Source: SPJN01 sp965229935 | GTDB taxonomy: Bacteria > Pseudomonadota > Alphaproteobacteria > SPJN01 | DNA length: 64,000 bases | Direction: 5' to 3' | Assembly (NCBI GenBank): GCA_965229935.1 | Contig: CBDDKB010000002.1 | Span: forward strand, 2,046,001 to 2,110,000 | Shown here: in pieces, positions 43,294 to 52,763 of the stretch | Position numbering within the stretch: the first letter of the stretch is position 1 | How the letters are laid out: every line of letters begins with the position of its first letter | Made by a program: the position numbers and the translations under genes | Notes under the pieces: generated by a model | What the model was told of the DNA's origin: nothing | Database searches by the model: none | The model's input: the letters and a program-made list of their open reading frames with translations, nothing else

Positions 43294-45702
43294 ATGTCTA
43301 GAATTCAGGGGATCAGTGTATCCGCTGCGGCGCTTTTGGTCGGCTTAACGGCACCGGCATTTGCACAGGAAGACGCAGCACCGGCAGCAAACGCACAAGC
43401 AGATGGTGCAACGGAAGCTCAGGCAGATGAACCTGCAAAGAAAAATTTGCAGCTTGAAGAAATCGTCGTCACCGCCCAAAAACGCGCCGAAAACATTCAG
43501 GACGTGCCGGTTTCAGTTTCAGCGGTAACAGGCGACAGCCTGAAAGAACGCGGTATCGACACGTTCGATTCCATGGCGAACTATACACCCAACGTCAACA
43601 TCACTTCAGGCAATGGCGAAGCATTTGTACGCGTGCGCGGCCTTGGCTCCATGGCCAATGACGGCTTTGAAAGCAGCGTCGGGTTTTACATTGATGACAT
43701 TTATTATGGCCGGTCCATCTATATGGGACAGGCCTTCCTTGACCTCGACCGGGTAGAAGTATTGCGCGGCCCACAAGGCACATTGTTCGGCAAGAACACA
43801 GTTGCAGGCGCGATCAATATGCACACCGCCAAACCCAGTGACGAGTTTGAGGTTGCAGGCGACGCCACCTTTGGTGAGTTTGAAAACCAGGCCGCTTCAT
43901 TGGTGGTCAATGTTCCATTGTTCAATGATGCCATCGGCGTTCGGCTTGCCGGCACGTTTCAGGAACGTGATGGCTGGTACTTTAATTCAACCAACAATGA
44001 CGAAGAACGCAATGTTGATCGCGTCAATCTTCGCGGCAAGGTTGGCTGGGACATCACTGCTGATTGGGATTTGATCCTTGGCTACTCCTACGCCACTTAT
44101 CAGGACAATGGCCCAGGCTTTGAACTTTATGATGTGAACGAGCCGACCCAAACATTGAACGGTATTTTCAATCCGAATTCGGAATATGAATTGAACCGAA
44201 CCGGCGTAACCGACACGGACGCAACCACCGACATCACCACCAAAACATGGACCCTGCACAGCAACCTGGACATTGGTGAATACAGCTTTGTTTTGGCGGC
44301 GGGCTATTCAGACTATCATCACATTGTGAATTTCGACGCCGATGGTGGCGCGGCCCCTTTGCTGACATGGCTGAACGAAGACAATTACGATCAAACAAGT
44401 GTCGAACTGCGGGTCGTTTCACCGCCCGGTCAGTTTGAATATGTCGCCGGGTTGCACTATTTTGCCAACACCTATGATGGTGGCACCGATTTCCGCGTCG
44501 GCAACTTTCAAACCCCGACAAGCACATTGCTAGGTGTCGTTCTGCCGCCCGCACTCGAAGGGTTGTTGGGACAGACATTGGTTGACCTGTTGGGCGGCAC
44601 GCTAACGCTTGATCAAGTATTGAACGAAAATCTATCTGACCGGCTTGATCAGGTTTTCGTGCAAGACACGACAAGCTATGCTGCCTTTGGTCAGGTCACA
44701 GGCTATTTCTTTGATGACTGGCAGGTTGTTTTGGGTCTGCGCGCCTCTTACGAAGAAAAAGAAGCCTTGATGAGCCAGCAATATGAGAATACCGGCCTTT
44801 TGCTGCAGACATTCTTGGGCATTCAGGAATATGTCATCAATGTCAGCCGCGACGAAACGCAGGTCGCGCCAAAGGTTTCTGTGAAATATGAAATCCGCGA
44901 CAACCTCAATACCTATGTCACGATTGCCAAGGGCTTTAAGGCAGGCGGCTTTAACCCATTTGCAGAAACACCCGACCGGACAGAGTTTGAGCCTGAGGAA
45001 TCCACCACCTTTGAATGGGGTTTGAAGGGCCGCTATTGGGATGGCCGCATCTCAGCCAATCTCAGCGTTTTCCATACCAAGTTTGACGATCTGCAAACCT
45101 CTGTCGTTGGGGGAACAGGCTCTACCTTTATTGTGGACAATGCCGCATCGGCCACCAGTCAGGGGTTTGAATTTGATGCAACCGTCCTATTGGCAGAATG
45201 GTTGACCTCTACAATTTCGGTTGGCTGGACAGATGCAACCTTTGACGAATATCCCGGCGCGCCCTGCATCACACAGGAAAACAGCTTGGGCGGCTTTGTC
45301 TCTGACCCCAATTCATGCGACGCATCAGGCAAGCGCCTGACAGAGGCACCCGAATGGAATGCCGCCCTTGGGGGCAACCTGACCCTGCCGCTTGATCGTT
45401 TGGGGTCAATGTCAGGATCAAACATAGTCTTTGTACTGGGGGCCGATGCGATCTATCGCGGCGAAACCTTTATGAATCTAGATTATGATCCCGCCTCTTT
45501 CCAAGAAGCTTACTGGCGCTTTGACGCGCGCATGGGCTTTGCCGATATGGATGGCCAGTGGGCATTCCTGATCACGGGCCAAAACCTGACGGATGAAGAG
45601 TATCTGACGTTAAGTGTCGATGCGCCGGTGCAGCCCGGTTCCCATATCGGAACCTTGGGCGACCCCCGCTATATCAACGGGACATTCCGGTTTTTCTTTT
45701 AG
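43294..45702 (+). CDS. TonB-dependent outer membrane receptor
   Basis: 802 residues. Signal peptide to about residue 24 (APAFA-QED), an Ala/Glu-rich spacer, a TonB-box-like segment LEEIVVTAQKR (about 53-63), a plug domain (RGLGSMANDG, VLRGPQGTLFGKNTVAGAIN) and a 22-strand-type beta barrel ending in the terminal aromatic FRFFF. Uses the proton-motive force through TonB-ExbB-ExbD. The substrate is unknown; receptors of this type in sphingomonad-like bacteria import oligosaccharides, lipidic or aromatic compounds as often as siderophores. Confidence 0.93.
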   Translation: MSRIQGISVSAAALLVGLTAPAFAQEDAAPAANAQADGATEAQADEPAKKNLQLEEIVVTAQKRAENIQDVPVSVSAVTGDSLKERGIDTFDSMANYTPNVNITSGNGEAFVRVRGLGSMANDGFESSVGFYIDDIYYGRSIYMGQAFLDLDRVEVLRGPQGTLFGKNTVAGAINMHTAKPSDEFEVAGDATFGEFENQAASLVVNVPLFNDAIGVRLAGTFQERDGWYFNSTNNDEERNVDRVNLRGKVGWDITADWDLILGYSYATYQDNGPGFELYDVNEPTQTLNGIFNPNSEYELNRTGVTDTDATTDITTKTWTLHSNLDIGEYSFVLAAGYSDYHHIVNFDADGGAAPLLTWLNEDNYDQTSVELRVVSPPGQFEYVAGLHYFANTYDGGTDFRVGNFQTPTSTLLGVVLPPALEGLLGQTLVDLLGGTLTLDQVLNENLSDRLDQVFVQDTTSYAAFGQVTGYFFDDWQVVLGLRASYEEKEALMSQQYENTGLLLQTFLGIQEYVINVSRDETQVAPKVSVKYEIRDNLNTYVTIAKGFKAGGFNPFAETPDRTEFEPEESTTFEWGLKGRYWDGRISANLSVFHTKFDDLQTSVVGGTGSTFIVDNAASATSQGFEFDATVLLAEWLTSTISVGWTDATFDEYPGAPCITQENSLGGFVSDPNSCDASGKRLTEAPEWNAALGGNLTLPLDRLGSMSGSNIVFVLGADAIYRGETFMNLDYDPASFQEAYWRFDARMGFADMDGQWAFLITGQNLTDEEYLTLSVDAPVQPGSHIGTLGDPRYINGTFRFFF

Positions 45703-45706
45703 AATG

Positions 45707-45772
45707 TGTCACCTGAAATGCGTAGTCCGGTTACGAAGTTGATACGGATCGAAACCGCATTTCAGGATGACA
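45707..45772 (+). repeat. Dispersed palindromic element, copy 2
   Basis: TGTCA-CCTGAAATGCG / CGCATTTCAGG-A-TGACA, with an inner CGTAG-TCCGG-TTACG hairpin and CGG-ATCGAAA-CCG hairpin. It fills the space between two convergent genes almost exactly (45702 to 45776). Relative to copy 1 (20073-20136) the outer stem has compensatory changes and the bulged A before the outermost stem is kept. Confidence 0.75.
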
Positions 45773-45775
45773 TAA

Positions 45776-47194
45776 TTAGGCGCGATTAAGCGGCGCGGCG
45801 CGTTCTTCTTTAACATAAATGGCCAACGCAATCGCGCCGCCGACAATCAAAAAGATCGTGACAGAAAATCCAAGATGCAGGCTTTCGGTCTGCGCTGTAA
45901 TCACAGCGATCAACATGGGGGCGACAAAGCTTGTGGCCTTGCCCGCCAACGCATAAAGGCCGAAAAATTCCGTCATATGTTCATGCGGGCTAAGCTTTGC
46001 CATCATCGTGCGGCTTGAAGCAATGACCGGGCCAACAGCAGCAGAGAACAGTGCCGTCATAATCAAGATTGCCTGTTCAGGCACCGTGCTAAAGGGGGCC
46101 GCATCGGTCGGCACATCATAGTGCAGCACAAAGAAAAGCTGTCCCTGATCTACGGACACAAAGCCCAACACCATAATCGCCGCCACAACAAGCGCCGCCA
46201 AAATGGTTGGCTTGGACCCGAACTTGGGATCGGCCCACGCGCCGACCAACCCGCCAAGCCCGGACGAGCCGATGGACAACATCCCATATAATGCCAGCTC
46301 TAGCACGCCCCATCCGAAAATGGATGCTGCAAACACGCCGCCGAAAAAGAACACAGCGTTTAGACCATCATAGAAAATCATGCGCGCGATCAAAAAGGCG
46401 GCGACATTTTTGAAATGCCCCATGGACCGCATTGTCTCTAACAAGGTGGTCAAGCCATGGCCCAATGCCTGCTTGGTAGACATTGTTGATTTGCCCTTAT
46501 CGGGCACCATGAAAAACAATGGCAGGCAAATAATCCCAAACCAGATGGCAGCAATCGGGCCAACCACGCGATCAGATTCATAGGCTGATTGATCAATGCC
46601 GAACAATGGCGCGTCAGGGACAAAGCCCATATCGACCGTGCCGGGCAGGGCAAAGGCGATCAGCACAGCCGCTAAAGCAAAAATCGTAAAGAGCTGCGAC
46701 ACGCCATAGCTGACGCCCGACACCAACCCGATGGAATGATCATCCGTGATCGATGGCAACATGGCATAGAAAAACACATGCGCATATTCCAGCATGATCA
46801 GCGTGACGACCATAATGGCAAAGCCAAACCACATGTATGACGGGTCGGGGGCAACGAACCACAGCATCGCCATGCCCAGACCACCGATCAGCGATGTCAC
46901 GGCGATCCATGGTTTGCGTGGCCCTGCATGGTCCGCCAAGGCCCCCAAAATGGGGGAGAAGATGGCAACCGCAAACCCGGACACCGCCTGTATCATCCCC
47001 CAAGTGGACTGGCCCGTGATCGGGTCGGGGGCAACGTGATTGACGAAATAGGCAGAAAAAATAAAGATCGGGACCAGGGCATAAAAGGGCGATATCGCCG
47101 TCTCATAAATGCCCCATCCAAACTGGGCGCGCCGCATGGCACGTGGATTACCACGCAAGGATGAATGCAAAGACATTGCAGCGTCAGTCGTCAT
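45776..47194 (-). CDS. UMF1-type MFS transporter
   Basis: 472 residues with 12 hydrophobic segments. The opening FGWGIYETAISPFYALVPIF, and the cytoplasmic GALADHAGPRKPW loop (about 83-95), are typical of the UMF1/Atg22-like branch of the major facilitator superfamily. Probable export or import of a small metabolite such as amino acids; substrate not deducible. Convergent with the TonB receptor gene. Confidence 0.88.
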   Translation of the reverse strand: MTTDAAMSLHSSLRGNPRAMRRAQFGWGIYETAISPFYALVPIFIFSAYFVNHVAPDPITGQSTWGMIQAVSGFAVAIFSPILGALADHAGPRKPWIAVTSLIGGLGMAMLWFVAPDPSYMWFGFAIMVVTLIMLEYAHVFFYAMLPSITDDHSIGLVSGVSYGVSQLFTIFALAAVLIAFALPGTVDMGFVPDAPLFGIDQSAYESDRVVGPIAAIWFGIICLPLFFMVPDKGKSTMSTKQALGHGLTTLLETMRSMGHFKNVAAFLIARMIFYDGLNAVFFFGGVFAASIFGWGVLELALYGMLSIGSSGLGGLVGAWADPKFGSKPTILAALVVAAIMVLGFVSVDQGQLFFVLHYDVPTDAAPFSTVPEQAILIMTALFSAAVGPVIASSRTMMAKLSPHEHMTEFFGLYALAGKATSFVAPMLIAVITAQTESLHLGFSVTIFLIVGGAIALAIYVKEERAAPLNRA

Positions 47195-47572
47195 AGGTCC
47201 CCCTGAAAGCTGCGTACGGACTTTTGACTTTTCACATTTGTGACGCCGCCGTCAGCTTAATCTGATGCCTATTCTTTAAAGACCTGCACCATAAAGTGCC
47301 AGTATGACAAATAGGCACGATCAGTGTCGAGCCTGTGTTTACTGACAATGCTGCAAGCAGGCGCGGCGATGATTATCAAGAAAACTCAATCAATTATTGA
47401 CCATCGGCTCTAATAGGATCACACTTTTGCCGATCGCCTGACCAGACACGCAATCGACTGGTCCGGGGGCGAGCGCTTTAATAATTGTGATCCTGACAGA
47501 AAACACAAACGGATCATGCGGGGTGAGCATTTGTGGGGACTGATCCTCAATGCCTGACAGGAAGGATAGACT
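47195..47572 (+). promoter_or_regulatory. Intergenic region and structured leader upstream of glutamate dehydrogenase
   Basis: 378 nt between divergent genes. Best feature is a nested inverted repeat: AGGATCACA (47415-47423) / TGTGATCCT (47486-47494), enclosing GACCAG (47440-47445) / CTGGTC (47458-47463), ending 78 nt before the gdh ATG. A second pair, GCCTATT / AATAGGC (about 47267-47315), lies further upstream. Either an operator or a leader RNA structure is possible. Confidence 0.5.
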
Positions 47573-48838
47573 ATGTCAGAGGGGCTTTTTCATTCAGCCG
47601 TAAAACGGCTTTATTCAGCAGCAGAACATCTGGATTTGCATGACGACGTATTGGAACGTCTGAAATATCCAAAGGAAACATTAGCAGCATCATTGCCTGT
47701 TCGTATGGATGACGGGTCGATCCAGTCATTCAAGGCATGGCGGTGCCGCTATGACGACACGCGCGGTCCGACCAAGGGCGGCATTCGGTTCCATCCTGCT
47801 GTGTGCATGGACGAGGTGATGACGCTCGCCTTTTGGATGACCTTTAAGTGCGCCGTGGCCAATCTGCCTTATGGCGGTGGCAAGGGCGGCGTGTCGGTTG
47901 ATGTGCATAAGCTTTCCCGGACAGAGCTTGAGCGGCTAAGCCGCGCCTATGTGCAGGCCTTCTCACGCTTTATCGGGCCTGACCGCGATGTGCCTGCACC
48001 TGACATGTACACAAACGGTATTGTGATGGCGTGGATGTCAGATGAATATTCACGCATGGCGGACGAGCCGACGCCCGCAGTGATCACAGGCAAGCCGATT
48101 GCGCTGGGCGGGTCTTTGGGCCGTGATGATGCAACGGGCCGTGGCGGCTATTACGTGCTGCGCCACCTTGAAGATGATCTTGGCATTGCCCCCGGCAAAT
48201 CCAAAGTCGTCATTCAGGGTTTTGGTAATGCGGCCTTCCATGCGGCGCGTTTGCTGCATGATGATGGCTATCAAATCATCGGCGTGTCTGATTCAAAATC
48301 TGCCATCTATGACCCTGATGGGCTGAACCCCTATGAGGTTATGGAATATAAGCAGAAGAACCGCACATTGGATGGTGCACCCACAAAGGGGACAGCCAAA
48401 ACCATGTCCAACGCTGAATTGTTGGAACAGGAATGCGACGTGCTTATTCCCGCAGCGATGGAAAACCAGATCACAGGCGACAATGCTGACCGTATCGTCG
48501 CGCCCGTTATTCTGGAACTTGCCAACGGCCCGATCACCCCTGAAGGTGACGCGATCCTGAACAAGGCAGGCAAGATTGTCATTCCTGACATTCTGGCCAA
48601 TGCCGGTGGTGTGACCGTGTCTTACTTTGAATGGGTACAGAACAAGGCTGGCTATTACTGGCCGCTTGATGAAGTGCAGGAAAAACTGCAGAAAATCATG
48701 CGCCCTGAAGGCCGCCGGGTTTGGGATGTGTCGAAAGAAAAAGGCATCGATATGCGTACTGCTGCCTATGTGCATGCACTTGATCGCATTGCCTCTGCCG
48801 TTGAGGCGCACGGCACAAAGGCCTATTTCGACGGTTGA
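47573..48838 (+). CDS. Glu/Leu/Phe/Val dehydrogenase, probable glutamate dehydrogenase
   Basis: 421 residues, hexameric-type amino acid dehydrogenase converting glutamate to 2-oxoglutarate and ammonia, or the reverse. Seen: substrate-binding RGPTKGGIRFHP (about 64-75), catalytic Lys in LPYGGGKGGV (about 103), DVPAPDMYTNG (about 143), and the dinucleotide fold VVIQGFGNAAFHAARLL (about 216). Start ATG 47573 follows AGGAAGGA. Length and motifs favour glutamate over leucine dehydrogenase. Confidence 0.92.
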   Translation: MSEGLFHSAVKRLYSAAEHLDLHDDVLERLKYPKETLAASLPVRMDDGSIQSFKAWRCRYDDTRGPTKGGIRFHPAVCMDEVMTLAFWMTFKCAVANLPYGGGKGGVSVDVHKLSRTELERLSRAYVQAFSRFIGPDRDVPAPDMYTNGIVMAWMSDEYSRMADEPTPAVITGKPIALGGSLGRDDATGRGGYYVLRHLEDDLGIAPGKSKVVIQGFGNAAFHAARLLHDDGYQIIGVSDSKSAIYDPDGLNPYEVMEYKQKNRTLDGAPTKGTAKTMSNAELLEQECDVLIPAAMENQITGDNADRIVAPVILELANGPITPEGDAILNKAGKIVIPDILANAGGVTVSYFEWVQNKAGYYWPLDEVQEKLQKIMRPEGRRVWDVSKEKGIDMRTAAYVHALDRIASAVEAHGTKAYFDG

Positions 48839-48864
48839 TCCGTCCTACAATAGAAACAAAAGAG

Positions 48865-48893
48865 CCCCTGCCGATCCGGCGGGGGTTTTTTTT
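48865..48893 (+). terminator. Terminator after glutamate dehydrogenase
   Basis: Stem CCCCTGCCG / CGGCGGGGG (one T-G pair), loop ATC, followed by eight T; 26 nt after the stop codon. Confidence 0.9.
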
Positions 48894-49145
48894 GACCTGC
48901 GCAGGGGCATAGATCCAATTTGCCCATTTTGGGGCGATTGATCCCCCGTTGATCCCCGAGTGATCCGGCCCAATTGATCTATGTCAATGCAGCCGATCTT
49001 TAGGGTGCTACCCTGGTCTGGTCAGTAAATGGAAAACAAAAGCAAAAAGCTCCAACTGGCTTCGCAGAACAGCATAAACTAAGAAAGCCGGGATTTTATC
49101 CCGGCTTTTGTTTTCTGATCTGAAATAATATTTTATTACAAGTGT
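48894..49145 (+). other. Intergenic region with phased repeats and possible small RNA
   Basis: About 250 nt between two terminators. TGATC recurs at 48939, 48950, 48961 and 48975 (11, 11 and 14 bp apart), the first three as TGATCC(C). Further on a small AGGGT-GCT-ACCCT hairpin (about 49001-49013) is followed by a strong terminator at 49087. This could be a short independent transcript of about 100-140 nt; no promoter better than TTGATC-N17-TCTTTA was found. Confidence 0.35.
49087..49114. terminator. Bidirectional terminator before the TetR stop
   Basis: Perfect stem GCCGGGAT-TTT-ATCCCGGC followed by TTTTGTTTT on the plus strand; on the minus strand the stem is followed by a weaker T-rich stretch (CTTTCTTAG), serving the convergent TetR gene. 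Confidence 0.8.
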
Positions 49146-49850
49146 TTAGCTTGATTTCGGCTCTGACGGGACATGTTTGCAATACATCATCCGCCAATAG
49201 GCCTCCGTCAACTGGTCCAGCAATTTCGGGTCACGGGGCCGTCCCGGTGCGGCAGCGGAATAGTAAAAATTCCGCTCAAACATATTGGCCATGACAATGC
49301 CCATGGACGGGTCCAGGCTGGGATCACACCGCCCTACGGCACGCAGCTTCAGAATAACCTCGCCCAACATATCGCCGATTGTACCCTTAATGCCGATATA
49401 GAACTGGCTGAGTTCCTCGTCATAGGTTGAAGTTTCGATCAAGAGGTCCAACGTCGTGCGATGGGTTTCCATAATCGCCAGAATACGGTCCTGCACCTCA
49501 CGCAATTCATCATAGGTTAGCCGTTCGGCAAAGCGGTACCAAACCTCAACCTCTTGCGCGATATGCCCGGCGGTCCGTTCTGCCAGCATGGCAACCACCC
49601 GGCGTTTATCACCATAATGGCTATAAAAGGTCACGCGTGAAATGCCGACTTCCTTTGCCAGCATCGTCACGGTCATATCGTTAAAGCTAACGCCCTGGGC
49701 GCGCAAATGTTCCAGCGCCTTAACGACCTTATCATCATAACGACTGGCTGGCTGGGTCGGCAAAATCGCCGCCAAACCGCCAATACGGCCTGCGTCAGCC
49801 GCATCATCGACTGTACTGTTTTCAACGGATAATTGAGTTGCCTCAGCCAT
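49146..49850 (-). CDS. TetR/AcrR family transcriptional regulator
   Basis: 234 residues with a 40-residue polar N-terminal extension, then the HTH (MTVTMLAKEVGISRVTFYSHYGDK, about 58-81, in two overlapping parts) and a ligand-binding helical C-terminal domain. Divergent from a TonB-dependent receptor gene with two dyads between them, so it very likely represses itself and that receptor. Confidence 0.88.
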   Translation of the reverse strand: MAEATQLSVENSTVDDAADAGRIGGLAAILPTQPASRYDDKVVKALEHLRAQGVSFNDMTVTMLAKEVGISRVTFYSHYGDKRRVVAMLAERTAGHIAQEVEVWYRFAERLTYDELREVQDRILAIMETHRTTLDLLIETSTYDEELSQFYIGIKGTIGDMLGEVILKLRAVGRCDPSLDPSMGIVMANMFERNFYYSAAAPGRPRDPKLLDQLTEAYWRMMYCKHVPSEPKSS

Positions 49851-49922
49851 CTTTGCCCCATAGACTTTTTGACACGGTATCTGTGGTCCCCCCGCATCCT
49901 GTTAACGTTTATAGCGCAAAAC

Positions 49923-49935
49923 TGACAGCTTGTCA
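49923..49935. promoter_or_regulatory. Dyad in the TetR-TonB receptor intergenic region
   Basis: TGACA-GCT-TGTCA, 13 bp, lying 73 bp upstream of the TetR start and near the second dyad. A possible secondary operator or the site of another regulator. Confidence 0.35.
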
Positions 49936-49947
49936 CCATGATAAAAA

Positions 49948-49968
49948 AACTTTACAGCGTGTAAAGTT
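49948..49968. promoter_or_regulatory. Probable TetR operator
   Basis: AACTTTAC-AGCGT-GTAAAGTT, a perfect 8-bp dyad with 5-bp centre in the divergent region between the TetR gene and the TonB receptor gene, the usual place and size for a TetR-family operator. Confidence 0.65.
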
Positions 49969-50094
49969 CGTGTTAGAGACGTGAATTAGGGATGGGACAG
50001 ACGTGGCAAGAAAATAATTCAGCCAATTATTGTCCTGACATTGCATGAATGAGGGCCAGCCCTTCATTGATGCGTGATATTGCGGGAGGGGAAA

Positions 50095-52539
50095 TTGTTC
50101 CGTATCGATCTAGCCGCCTTACGGGCGGACCTGTCGGCTGTTGCGCCGACCCTTTTACTGGTCAGTTTTCTGACCCTTGGTGCCCAAGGCGTTCAGGCAC
50201 AAGAAGCCGAAGCAAGTGCCGAAGCTGACGCCGCAGGCGTTGAAGCTGAAGCAGGTGCCGAAGCGGGCGCACCTGAAGGCGCCAAAAAGCGCCGCATGTT
50301 CCTTGATGAAGTGGTCGTGACGGCGCAGCGCCGTTCAGAAGATCAACAGGATGTGCCCATCGCCATGACGGTTATGTCAGGTGATGATATGCGTGACGCG
50401 GGCCTGAACCAGTTCAATGATCTGGCCTTGGTCGTGCCCAACGTGTCGATTAACACAGACTGGTTCACGCTTTACATTCGCGGTGTCGGTACATCGGAAG
50501 TGAACGTGATGGCTGAACAGGCCGTGGCCTATATGATTGACGGTGTTTATGTCAGCCGCGTGGAATTTCTACGGTCAGGCTTTCTTGATGTTGATCAGCT
50601 TGAAGTGCTGAAGGGCCCGCAAGGGGTGCTGTTTGGCCGTAACTCCCCCGCCGGTGTTATCAATATCACACTGGGTCGGCCAGAATATGAATGGATGGGC
50701 CGTGCCTCTGTCCAGTATGGTGAGCTTGAAGATCTTGATGCACGCGGCATGCTGAACATTCCCATCGTCGAAGACAAGATTGCCTTGCGTCTGTCTGCTG
50801 CACACAGCTCGCGCCTTGGTCATACGGAAAATACATTCCGCCCCGGTGACACAATCGGTGACCGCGATCAAACAAGCGCCCGTGCGAAATTGCGCTTTGA
50901 TGTGACAGACAATTTCGACGTGACCCTTTCAGGTGCCTATTTCGAATATGATTTCGGCACATGGGCCCGGACCGAACAGTTCAACACACCGTTTGAGTTT
51001 GAAACCCTGTTCAAAACCCATGACCCGAATTTCGAAAGTGAACTTGACCGCCGCGGGTCAGAGCGCGAGGGCAGCCACGCCATCGGTGATGGCTATATCG
51101 CATCGCTTGAGATGAATTTGGAACTGTGGGAACACACGCTGACATCAGTGTCGAGCTATGCTGCCTATGATGATGATTCAGGTGGTGACACGGATGGTGC
51201 CAGCTTCAACCTGATGGAATTCGGCTTTGCCAATGATTTCTGGCAGGCCGCACAGGAATTGCGCCTGACATCACCCCCCGGTACCTTTGAATATGTGGCA
51301 GGTCTATTCGGCTTCCAATCAGAATCGGACGCGCTGGGCTATGGTCATATTCTGCGCGACACGGACATTGCCTTGCTGCAAACATTGCTGTTGCCTGATG
51401 CGCTGCAAACCCTGGTTGATCCTGTGGTGGCGCTGCTTGGCGGTAACCGAAACATTTATGATGGTGACCTTGTTGAAGCCGACGCCTTGTTGAAGACCGA
51501 AAGCTACGCGGTTTTTGGTCAGCTCACCTGGCATGTGACAGAAGATCTGGCCCTGCTTGCCGGTGGTCGCTACACCTATGAGAAAAAGGACTATCACGGC
51601 ATTTTGGCCGCACGCCAACCCAGCCCGATTTGGACGCCCACAATGTTGGGGACAGGCTATAATGTGACGCCCGTCAACTCGTTCAAAAACTTCAGCCCGA
51701 AAGTGTCTGCAACCTACGCCCTGAATGAGGAAATTACGTTCTATGCCACATGGGCAAAGGGGTTCCGGTCAGGCTCGTTCAACATCGCAACGTTTGACGA
51801 AGACAATATCATCTTTGATCCGGAATATTCAGAAACCTATGAGGCAGGGGTCAAGACCACCTTCCTTGACGGGTTGGCACGGTTCAACCTGTCATTGTTC
51901 TGGACCGACTATGAGGATTATCAGGTCACAACATTTGAAACCATTACCTTTGAAAGCTCAAACGCAGAAGAGGTCCGGGTTCGCGGTGTTGAAGCTGACA
52001 TCACCATCTCACCCTTTGAAGGGCTCGTCCTGTTGGGATCGCTTGGCTATAATGATGGTGAGTATGTCAAATTCACCCAAGCCAGCTGCCCGACATTATC
52101 ATTGCTACAATTGGGAACAGGCTCATGCACCTTGCCGCAAGGCCCGGTGAACCTGCCCCCCGATACCTTCCAGGACCTGTCAGGTCAGCAATTGTTCCGT
52201 ACGCCGAAATGGACCGGGTCAATCACAGCCATCCTGATGGTGCCTTTGGGTAACACAGGGATGCTGGGTATGCTGTCGGCCAATGCTGCCTATCGCGCGG
52301 AAGAGTTTATCGACCCCGATCTTGATCCGGTTGACAGTAACGAAGCCTATTGGCTGGTTGGCGCCAAGGTCGGCATCAAACATCCTGACAATCTGTGGGG
52401 CTTTGAAGTGCAGGTCAAAAACCTGACGGACGAGCTTTACAAACAAACCAGTTTTGACGCCCCCTTGGTGCCCGGCGCGCATATCGCCCAAACCAATCCG
52501 CCGCGTCAGGTACTGGCAACGTTTAAGGTGGAGTTCTAA
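50095..52539 (+). CDS. TonB-dependent outer membrane receptor
   Basis: 814 residues from TTG 50095, chosen because GGGAGGGG (50083-50090) sits at ideal distance; a GTG at 50074 in the same frame would place that ribosome site inside the gene. Signal peptide ends near GVQAQ-EAE; an Ala/Glu spacer follows, then EVVVTAQRRSEDQQDVP as TonB box/plug entry, VLKGPQGVLFGRNSPAGVIN in the plug, and a barrel ending in TFKVEF. Same architecture as the receptor at 43.3 kb but clearly divergent. Probably controlled by the adjacent TetR. Confidence 0.92.
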   Translation: MFRIDLAALRADLSAVAPTLLLVSFLTLGAQGVQAQEAEASAEADAAGVEAEAGAEAGAPEGAKKRRMFLDEVVVTAQRRSEDQQDVPIAMTVMSGDDMRDAGLNQFNDLALVVPNVSINTDWFTLYIRGVGTSEVNVMAEQAVAYMIDGVYVSRVEFLRSGFLDVDQLEVLKGPQGVLFGRNSPAGVINITLGRPEYEWMGRASVQYGELEDLDARGMLNIPIVEDKIALRLSAAHSSRLGHTENTFRPGDTIGDRDQTSARAKLRFDVTDNFDVTLSGAYFEYDFGTWARTEQFNTPFEFETLFKTHDPNFESELDRRGSEREGSHAIGDGYIASLEMNLELWEHTLTSVSSYAAYDDDSGGDTDGASFNLMEFGFANDFWQAAQELRLTSPPGTFEYVAGLFGFQSESDALGYGHILRDTDIALLQTLLLPDALQTLVDPVVALLGGNRNIYDGDLVEADALLKTESYAVFGQLTWHVTEDLALLAGGRYTYEKKDYHGILAARQPSPIWTPTMLGTGYNVTPVNSFKNFSPKVSATYALNEEITFYATWAKGFRSGSFNIATFDEDNIIFDPEYSETYEAGVKTTFLDGLARFNLSLFWTDYEDYQVTTFETITFESSNAEEVRVRGVEADITISPFEGLVLLGSLGYNDGEYVKFTQASCPTLSLLQLGTGSCTLPQGPVNLPPDTFQDLSGQQLFRTPKWTGSITAILMVPLGNTGMLGMLSANAAYRAEEFIDPDLDPVDSNEAYWLVGAKVGIKHPDNLWGFEVQVKNLTDELYKQTSFDAPLVPGAHIAQTNPPRQVLATFKVEF

Positions 52540-52634
52540 TCGACCAGTAAAATAATGTTCCGCCTTTGGCCTGGCGTAACGGGATAGTCAGGGTTCCAAT
52601 CACCTGATCGTCCCACAGGCCCAAAGGCAACCTG

Positions 52635-52700
52635 CCCTGCGAAATTACGCGCGCGTCCCATCCCCCCAATACGCGCCGCAGATTTCGCAGGGTTTTTTTT
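52635..52700 (+). terminator. Terminator after the TonB receptor gene
   Basis: CCCTGCGAAAT (52635-52645) pairs perfectly with ATTTCGCAGGG (52682-52692), followed by eight T. The 36-nt loop contains further GC-rich pairing (ACGCGC/GCGCGT). Unusually long loop for an intrinsic terminator but otherwise strong. Confidence 0.7.
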
Positions 52701-52763
52701 GCGCCAAATTCCCAATAGTCGCCCTGGGCATGCCATGTCATATTGCGGATAGGGGGACATGCC

